From assembly GCA_964036665.1 (NCBI GenBank), contig OZ038528.1, positions 6,206,501 to 6,270,500 of the forward strand: a stretch of DNA of 64,000 nucleotides, in the 5' to 3' direction. A program made the translations under genes and the position numbers. Position 1 is the first letter of the stretch. Each line of letters starts with the position of its first letter. This DNA comes from Gordius sp. MW1 (taxonomy: Eukaryota > Nematomorpha > Gordioida > Gordea > Gordiidae). Under the pieces are notes generated by a model, which saw nothing but the letters and a program-made list of their open reading frames with translations, had not been told where the DNA came from and made no database searches. Positions 56,796-64,000 of the stretch are shown one piece after another.

Positions 56796-59700
56796 TTATG
56801 TGATGTATTCCCGAAGATTTTTCGGCCAATGGACTTTTCTGCCTTTTCGCGTTACTTTGACTGGTTCTTCAGCTTCTTGTGTCGGTGCTTCGGCTTGAGT
56901 TTCGTCGGCGTTCTGAAAGGATGGCTCCTCTCTACTTAGATGGCAGGGTTTTAATCTGTCTATTGAGACTGAATCTCTTTTATCATTTTTTTCAATGACG
57001 AAGTATTTTGGTTCGCGTTTTAACACTTTGAACGGTCCGTCGTACGGTGAGGTGAGTGGCCTGCGAACTGCATCGTTTCTGACAAAAACATGAGAAGTTT
57101 CTATCAGATCTTGGCTAACCTCTTCTTTTGTCTTCCTGTGGTGTTGCGGTATGGGGTACGGTAGTGCAATCATTGTCTTTCTTAGTTTGTCTACAAAGTT
57201 GTGCAGTTCCATTTCCGGTTGTTGGCCTCAGGTAACTGTAGAAAATAGTCTCCAGGCAGTCTTATGTTGGTTCCATATACGAGTTCGGATGGTGTTAGTC
57301 CAATGTCTTTCTTGATTGTGGCACGGATACCAAATAACACGAGTGGAAGAACTTCACTCCATTTGATTTTTTCGGTGGCTTTTAAAGATGCCTTTAATTG
57401 TCTGTGGAAGCGTTCCACGAGTCCTTTGGCGGATGGGTGATAGGCAGTGGTTATATGCCTGCATCCTAGTGTGTTGGATAGTTGTCTGAAAAGTCCTGAC
57501 TGAAACTGCGATCCTCTGTCGGTAGTAATTGTACTTGGGACACCATAATTGGCTATCCAACTTTCAATTAGCTTGGAAGCGATCTCTTCGGTAGATGTTT
57601 CTTTGAGTGGAACGGCCATGGGCCATCTCGAGAAACGATCTATTGCTGTCAAAATATGTTAAAAACCGTTTGAAGGTGGTAGTGGTCCAATTAAATCGAC
57701 GTGTATGTGTGAGAATCTTGCGTCTGGTTGTGCGAAAGTCCCGGGGGTCGTTATAGTGTGTGTATGAACTTTGTTTAGTTAGCATTTTAAACAACACCTA
57801 GCCCAATTTCTAACGTCTTGGTTCATCGAAGGCCACACATACACTTGTAAATCAGTTTGCTTGTCGCTCGTATGCCAGGGTGAGAAAAAGCGTGAAAGTG
57901 ATCGAAAACCTTCCTTCTGAGTGTTTCAGGTAATACCGGTCGAGGTTTAGTGGTTGAAAGATCACAAAGAACTTTATACTCTGATCCTGGGATAGGGATT
58001 AGTTGTAACTTTAGGGATGATGATTCCTTTCAGTTGCTCAGGGTTTGGTCGGTTCTTTGAGCTTACTGATTTCCTCTAGTTTGGGAATTTCAGGTATTCA
58101 ATATCATCTATTTCCATCCGGGAAAGAGCGTCCGCTACTGTGTTGCTCTCGCCTTTAATGAATCGTATATCAGTAGTGTATTGCGAGATGAGGTCCAACT
58201 GTCTTGTTTCTCTTGGAGAATACTGGTCGGGTTTTGCGTTGAATGCGTAGGTGAGTGGTTTATGGTCGGTATAGATTGTGAAATTACGACCTTCTAAGAT
58301 ATGGCGGAAATGCTTTATGGCCAAATATATTGCGAGGAGTTCGCGGCCAAAAGTACTGTACCGGGTCTGGGTGGGTTGTAATTTCGATGAGAAAAATGCT
58401 AGTGGGTATGCCTTGTCCGAAATGGTTTGCTCCAAAACTGCTCCGACCGCCGTGTCTGATGCATCGGTGGTCAGTGTGATTTTTGTAAGGGGGTCCCTAT
58501 TCAAAAAGGTAAGTGCGGTGAAATTCACTAATGATGCTTTTGCTTCTTCGAACGCCTTGACCTGAACGTCGTTGCAGGTTACGGACTTTTTGGACTTCTT
58601 CAGCAAATCGGTCAGAGGTTGAAGGGTTTGGGAAATTCCGGGTAGAAATCTCCGATAGAAATTTATCATACCTAGAAATCTCCGGAGCTTCTTCAGTGAA
58701 TCAGGCAGGGGAAACTCGTTGATGTCCTTGACTTTGTCCAGCAGTGGGGCAATACCGGTGCTTGATACCTGGTGTCCGAGAAATTCGAGTTCGCCAACTC
58801 CAAATTTGCACTTCGCAGGGTTGATTCTCAGATCGTACTCTTGCAATCGTTGAAGAACGATTCTCAAGTGCTGTTCGTGTTCCTGCTCCGATGCGCTGGC
58901 TATGAGGATATCATCGATGTACGCGTAAACGCAATCTAATCCTCTTAGGACTTCATCAATGAATCGTTGGAACGTCTGTGCTGTGTTTTTTAGTCCGAAC
59001 GGCATTCTTGCGAATTTGTACAGGCCGAAAGGTGTTGTGACGGCTGTTTTGAATACGTCCTTTGGCGCAACGGGGATGTGATGGTACGCTCTCACGAGGT
59101 CCAGCTTGGAGAATATGATTTTGTTGTGAAGATTGGCAGTGAAATCGTGTATGTGTGGTGTAGGATACCTGTCCGGTATTGTGGCTTTATTCAGGCCTCT
59201 GTAGTCTCCACAAGGCCTCCAATCGCCTGTCTTTTTGGCGGCTAAATGCAATGGGGCTGCCCAGTTGCTTTCTGATTTCTGAATGATTCCTATCTCTAAC
59301 ATATATTCGAATTCTTTTTTGACGACGTTCAACTTTTTCGCCGTTAGTCTTCTTGGACGTGCGTCTGAGCTGGTCCTTTCGTTAATATGTGGTGGAGCAC
59401 ATCATGAGGTGGAATCTGTCGGTTGAAGTTTAGAGGGGATATGAGTGATGGAAATTCGTGCAGAATTGCATCGAATTTTGTGCTGTGATTGCTGAGTGCT
59501 ACACGGATACCGAATGTCTGGTGTGGTGAAGTTGTGCCCTTGGATGATAGCTGGGTAGTACTATCTATGAGTCGTTTATTGTTGATGTCCACAACCAACT
59601 TATAGTGATGTAATAAGTCAGCTCCGATTATTGGGGTGTGTACGTCGGCGACTAAAAATACCCATATTAATTCCCGTTGCAAACCAAGGTCTAAACTCAA

Positions 59701-59880
59701 TACGACTTGTCCGTATGTGTGGATGTTGGTTTGGTTAGCCGCTTGGGATCAATGGATGTTTGGGAGGGGGTGGGATTACGCTAATTTCAGCGCCTGTGTC
59801 GACGAGATATTTTTGTTGGGTGGACCGGTCGAATAAATAGAATAGGCGGCTGAAAGTACGGCCGTTTCCCATTGTCGCCC
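56796..59880 (-). pseudogene. pol: CsRn1 pol, copy C
   Basis: Protease YLVDTGAEISVIPPP near 59790-59810. RT and RNase H form one long frame (59332-58076): [40 protein letters not shown] near 58914, [31 protein letters not shown]. The integrase zinc-finger region (57850-58060) is frameshifted; the core follows (57652-57191) with ITTDRGSQFQSGLF and HPSAKGLVERFHR; the tail runs to 56796 and ends NLREYIT. Frameshifts lie near 59340, 58070, 57660 and 57200. Confidence 0.9.
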
Positions 59881-59895
59881 ATATGGGATGGCCCG

Positions 59896-60755
59896 TCAGT
59901 TTTTTTGTTGGGGGTTGGTGTTAAAATTGCATGGCTGCATGCACTTCTTGGCTTCCTTTCCAAATTTATAATGGTACCAACATGTGTCAGTTGGGCGTTG
60001 TCTGGATGATGACCTAGATCTGCTTGACCTTCTCCATGTCGTCCTACTGTCGTTGGGATTGCCTGTTAATTGATTTACTCTGAGTTCTAATTGTGACACA
60101 GCTTTGATCAGTTCCTGGATTTCGTTTGTTTGAGTATTGGGAATAGGAATATTGGGAATCAGAATATTGGGAGTAGGGTTATTTGTAGTGAGGTTATAGG
60201 GAGTAGCTACTGATGCTAAGCTGCTGACTCTGAACGTTTCGTAAATCCTATCAGCGACTTCTGCTATACGATCCAGTGATTGGTCATCTCCCATAGTAGC
60301 CAAGATGCTTACCACATGTTGGGGTAGCTCATCCATCCAGAGGCTTTTTAAAATCTTTTCGTCCATCACATTATGACCTTAACGAGATTTTAAGTATCTT
60401 ACCAACTGGGATGGGGTGCGGTCTCCAAGGAATATCGTAGAGAATAAATTCCTTATCCTTTTTTCGTCACTGTCTCCTAGTCTTTTCACGATTGCTTCCT
60501 TCAGTTTGTCGTAAGGGGTAATTTCAGGAACCGTGAATATGAGGTCTGCCACCTCTTCCGTGACTTCTGGGGGTAGTGATTCAACTAGGTAGGAATACTT
60601 AGTCTTCTGCGAGGATATGTTGCGTGTGTGAAACACGGCTTCTACCTGTGACAACCATATGCGAATATTTTTAGGATGGGATTCAGGAATTCTCACATGA
60701 ACTGCGCTTTCTCTTGGTTCATTAGAGTCTGGGATTGGAGTTTGTTTCCATCACG
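59896..60755 (-). pseudogene. gag: CsRn1 gag, copy C
   Basis: Two frames, 60696-60379 (IRIWLSQVEAVFHTRNISSQ, GDRTPSQLVRYLKSR) and 60369-59896 (ILKSLWMDELPQHVVSIL, then a short repeat NPTPNILIPNIPIPNTQTNE and the CHCC finger CWYHYKFGKEAKKCMQPC). A stop and frame change near 60375 separate them. The NIPIPN repeat is not in copies A or B. Confidence 0.85.
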
Positions 60756-60769
60756 TCTCAGGTCACCAA

Positions 60770-61061
60770 TGTTAAGGTTGTAAGGTATTTATTTTTACAC
60801 ACACAATAAGGATAAATGTTAGGATTGTAAAAGCTTTTATTTTTACTCACACAATAAGGATAAGTATCAATTAACAATGAAATAAGATATGAGCGAAATT
60901 TGGGATGATAAATTAAAGATGTGAATAGCGATAGCGATTTGTTGTTTTTTTTTGGGTCCGGAAGAATTGTTGTGGGATGGATGATTGAATTGGATTATCA
61001 AAAGTGAAAAGTAGTGTATGTCAGTTCGTTACTACATCTCGTCAATGTCTAAAACGCCACA
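60770..61061 (-). repeat. 5' LTR of copy C (292 bp)
   Basis: Starts TGTGGCGTTTTAGACATTG and ends ACAACCTTAACA. It contains two copies of tccttattgtgtg.gtaaaaataaa. Its last 64 bp are also present at 6218-6281. Confidence 0.85.
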
Positions 61062-61069
61062 TTAAAAAT

Positions 61070-61570
61070 ATGATGCACTTTTCAGATATTTTGTTCCTAG
61101 TTTTATTAATCCCCATGTGACTTTCCAGATTTCCTTGATAGAGTTTGTTGAGCCATCGTGATAACTCTTCATTACAATTTATTTCTCTTCTACATGTTAT
61201 TATAACTTTAAATATTTCCAGAAAAATGTTATATATTTTGTAAACATCAGTATTTCACTCTTCAATATCTAAAACGTTATATAAAACATGTTTTATATTA
61301 CTTACTTAACAACTTATTATCCTACCAATTTCCAATTCGGAAAACACTGGAAAATGGTTAGAGTTGTTTATAGGTTTATTAGCTTAAATTTGGTAACACT
61401 TGTTTATTATTCTCCTAACGAGTGTTTTCTACGCGTGCAATTGTTCTGTATAAAGCTCATAACCAATGGCGATGTGGCGAAAATCACGTGATTTTGTTTA
61501 CTTTTATGCTTGTAGCCAATTAGTGCGTTCTATTACGCATATGAATCTGATAACATGTGAATCTGATAAC
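61070..61570. other. no gene recognised
   Basis: AT-rich sequence; short frames without motifs. Confidence 0.5.
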
Positions 61571-61760
61571 CCTACAAACCGGTACCACAACAATCGAGAG
61601 ACCGGGAAACTGTGTACGTTCAACGTAGGGGACAAGGTTTGGGTGCGGTTCGTGGGGCCAAGAAAATAGGTAGAAGGCCCTATAACATCCAAGCGCGGTA
61701 GTCGCACCCACGATGTGTAGGCTCAGGGAAGAAAGCCCCACCGACACTTGGACCAATTAA
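61571..61760 (+). pseudogene. retroelement integrase C-terminal fragment
   Basis: The frame reads YHNNRETGKLCTFNVGDKVW, VRFVGPRK, a stop, then GPITSKRGSRTHDV and, in a nearby frame, RHLDQLRER. The pattern F..GDKVWVR...GP.KW..G....G......V......RH.DQLR is the C-terminal (GPY/F-like) end of Ty3/Gypsy integrases. No other part of an element is seen next to it. Confidence 0.7.
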
Positions 61761-61965
61761 GAGAACGAAAAATTTTTAATTGGGCAACACTAGAACCAGG
61801 GAACCGAAGGCCTCAAAGAATGACACCAGAAGGTAAATCGATGGAGCAACAAAAAATGGGCACAAGTGCCCCAAGGGAACAAATTTAAAACCTCTTTAAG
61901 GCATCTGCAAAACATAATATTTTTTAGTTTTTAAGGGTTTTTATATTGAAAATTTTTTCCCTAAC

Positions 61966-61983
61966 CCTAACCCGCCCCCCCCC
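61966..61983 (+). repeat. telomere-like CCCTAA tract followed by a C run
   Basis: ccctaaccctaacccg, 2.5 CCCTAA units, then a run of 13 C. It lies in AT-rich sequence after the integrase fragment. Confidence 0.6.
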
Positions 61984-62277
61984 CCCCGCCCACGCCCATG
62001 ACTATAGATATTATATTTATGTGTAATAAACAAATTTCAGAAAGAGACAGCAAATAGACAAACTCATAATATTAAGTATAAATTCATTTTTATCAAGGTA
62101 AATTGACTTGTATTGAATTATAATTATTCAAATAATAATTATAGTTTAATTAACATAAAAAATATTTTTGCCTTAATATATGCATCTAAAGATTTAATTT
62201 TATAGTGTAAAAGGACTTACTCTATCTTTAATAACTTTAAAATAGAAATTTATAAAATAAAACTCGGGCCTTCGGCC

Positions 62278-62410
62278 CTCGTGGGAAGGAGGAAGGGGAG
62301 GGGAAGTGGAGGAGAAGGGGAGGGGAAGTGGAGGAGAAGGGGAGGGGAAGTTGAGGAGAAGGGGAGGGGGGGGGGCGAGGGGGGGAGGGAGGTGCAGGAG
62401 GGAAGGAGGA
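62278..62410 (+). repeat. purine-rich tract (GGGGAAGTGGAGGAGAA)n
   Basis: Nearly all purine on the plus strand over about 130 bp, with three close copies of a 24-bp unit ggggaagtggaggagaaggg and then G runs. It can form triplex or G-quadruplex structures. Frames read through it on both strands are low-complexity and not genes. Confidence 0.85.
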
Positions 62411-62819
62411 ACGAAACTCATATATACTCCGTATAAACGTAGCATATTTGCTATGCAATTTATGGGGGAGAAAGGTGGGAAGGGGCGAGAATAGGGGGGT
62501 ATATAATGCAAAATGATGAGTAAGTTATTTATACAAATTTTTAAAAAGTTAAATTTTTGTAAAACCTGCTATTAATGAGGTATAGGTTTTCTTTCATTCA
62601 TTCTTCTTTATCAACTTCTAAATTAATCAAAATGACGAAATGGAAAATAGTCATCCTTCCAAAACGTACAACTTTCAATTTAGAGTTTTTTTTGATACTG
62701 TATGAATTTAAACAATTTGGTGTAGGCGACCCATAATTTGAATTATGATTATAGACTCTATTCAAATCATGCGCATATGTATGGTATAAACAAGATATTA
62801 AAAAAACAAAAAAATTATC

Positions 62820-63290
62820 CAATCAGACCTTGGCTATTGGTCATTTTTTCCATCACTTTGGCCAGTGGTCATTTTTTCTAATGGTTAGCAGACAGCCAAA
62901 TAACTAATCTATAATTATAATCTAGAAAAATAGAATCGATTTTAATATTACTTTGGCCAGTGGTCATCTTTCTCATTGGTCAGTAACCAGCAGACTGCCA
63001 AATACTGGCCAATAATTATAAGCTAGAGAAAAAATTTGATCTTATTCTCACTTTGGCCAGTGGTCATTTTTTTCATTGGTCAGTAGCCAGGACACGGTCA
63101 AAAAGGATATAAATACATAAAAAATTTCGATTTATACTTAGGCCAATGGTCATTTTTTTATTGGTCAGTAGCCAGGACACGGTCAAAAAGGATATAAATA
63201 CATAAGAGACAAAAGAAAATTTCGATTTATACTTTGGCCAATGGTCATTTTTTTCATTGGTCAGTAGCCAGGACACGGTCAAAAAGTCAT
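62820..63290 (-). repeat. minisatellite, six or more units, inverted copy of 1-270
   Basis: Units share actttggcca.tggtcattttttcattggtcagtagccaggacacggtcaaaaaggat. They are the reverse complement of the units at 1-270. The three right-hand units are nearly identical, the left ones more diverged, which suggests growth from the right. Confidence 0.9.
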
Positions 63291-63339
63291 ATTATCAATG
63301 GTATTAACAAGAACAGTATATTAATTAAAATAAAAATAA

Positions 63340-63480
63340 AAAAATTTGCCCTCTCCGGGATTCGAACCAACATCAGTAAAGGCATAGGCTTTTGTAGGAG
63401 GGGGTCACAGGGACCCATATCAATAGAGGCATAGGCCCTTCTACGGGAGGGCATAGGGTAATTATCAATGTTAATCTAAT
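63340..63480 (-). repeat. tRNA-like module, inverted copy of 690-815
   Basis: On the minus strand: tgccctcccgtagaagggcc...ggttcgaatcccggagagggca. The acceptor-like stem TGCCCTC/GAGGGCA and the T-arm motif are kept. On this side the module lies 5' of the minisatellite, on the left side 3' of it. Confidence 0.5.
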
Positions 63481-63944
63481 ATACCAATTAAAAAACGAGA
63501 GTAATAAATATGGCCGCCGGGGCCATACTTATTTTAAGAATTAACATTTTTCAGATATTTCCATGATGATACTCAGGATACTTTTATTATTTCATTCATT
63601 AAATTATATGTCCTCCTCCCAAAAGGGAGGACAAGAATAAATGGTCGAGGCGGTCAAAATGTATTTATTAAAATTCCGCAACAAAAATAATAATCTGATT
63701 TATATTATAATCTTTATATATATATATATGCGAACACAAGCGGTAGAATTCCTTTTTAGGGAAAGGTAGTAAGTAACATCGATGACTGTTTTTATTATCA
63801 TAAGCGTGTAGCGTATAGGTTTATATTATTGACAAAAATCGATAAAGTTAAATATATTAAGAAACGTAACATGTAAGTGGGGGATAAACAAAAATCGATA
63901 ATATTTAAAGGGAAACACCACAGTTAAATACCACACCTCCCTAG
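63481..63944. other. no gene recognised
   Basis: AT-rich with a short TA run near 63715-63730 and a small GC palindrome (tggccgccggggcca) near 63511. No coding signal. Confidence 0.5.
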
Positions 63945-63947
63945 TGT

Positions 63948-64000
63948 TTCGATCTCGTCTCGTCTCGGTCTCGAAAACAAAATCTCGTCTCGTCTGGGGA
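63948..64000 (+). repeat. GAGAC-rich repeat, copy 3 (cut by the window edge)
   Basis: gatctcgtctcgtctcggtctcg matches the repeats at 16262 and 16713 in the opposite orientation. Confidence 0.7.

Larger units (their letters stand above)
56580..61061 (-). mobile_element. Ty3/Gypsy CsRn1-type retrotransposon, copy C
   Basis: Minus strand: 5' LTR 61061-60770 (292 bp, TGTGGCGTTTT...CTTAACA), primer site TGGTGACC (60768), gag (about 60755-59896), pol (about 59880-56796), and a 3' LTR starting at 56736 that is cut at about 56580 where it meets copy B. It is a distinct lineage from A and B: same architecture and related proteins but diverged in sequence, and with its own LTR. Confidence 0.9.

Noticed and set aside
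62200-62511. Proline-rich frames of 103 and 73 codons on the minus strand.
   Set aside because: They are the purine-rich repeat read in frame; composition alone makes them open.

Overview
This 64 kb window comes from an AT-rich, intron-bearing eukaryotic nuclear genome, almost certainly an invertebrate animal. The host genes are animal genes: a Mos kinase, a poly(A)-binding protein and a BTB-domain protein. Small introns are mostly 34-40 nt with GT/AG ends. The mobile elements are those of animal genomes: CsRn1-type and Mag-like Ty3/Gypsy retrotransposons, PIF/Harbinger, hAT, MULE and Helitron. Short TTAGGG-type tracts occur in three places. I cannot name the species. Host genes occupy only a few kilobases; the rest is transposons, often nested, and tandem repeats.

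Layout. 1-8.2 kb: a minisatellite and a tRNA-like module, a BTB gene fragment (2394-2620), a 5'-complete but truncated CsRn1 element (copy A, minus strand, 3523-6217) that ends in telomere-like repeats, and a four-unit 213-218 bp tandem array. 8.2-15.6 kb: a decayed second copy of the Mos locus, split by an LTR element with unusual TATCG/CGATA ends, by small TIR elements and by a MULE. 15.6-21.6 kb: GAGAC-rich repeats and a MULE (17767-21648) that carries a SWIM zinc-finger transposase remnant and a nested second copy of the TATCG/CGATA element.

21.7-41.3 kb: a PABP gene remnant running from RRM3 to the C-terminal MLLE domain and a poly(A) signal. It carries several lesions. Its introns hold a GC-rich hAT-like element, two inverted PIF/Harbinger copies with a hAT between them, a tandem exon duplication, and a 7.3 kb Mag-like retrotransposon with LTRs and primer sites. 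42.6-45.9 kb: a Helitron relic interrupted by two G-run hAT MITEs and by a solo LTR of the Mag-like family.

46.1-48.0 kb: the intact Mos gene, two exons and 417 codons, the only host gene that looks functional. 48-52.2 kb: AT-rich repeats and a 116 bp tandem array. 52.2-61.1 kb: CsRn1 copy B (plus strand) joined through a chimeric LTR to copy C (minus strand). 61.1-64 kb: a retroelement integrase fragment, a telomere-like tract, a purine-rich tract, and inverted copies of the minisatellite and tRNA-like modules seen at the left edge.

Target-site duplications can be read directly for most insertions, which gives a relative order of events: Mos duplication, then LTR, MITE and MULE insertion into the extra copy; MULE insertion next to PABP RRM3, then LTR insertion inside the MULE; Helitron first, then MITEs and Mag-like insertion with LTR-LTR recombination.
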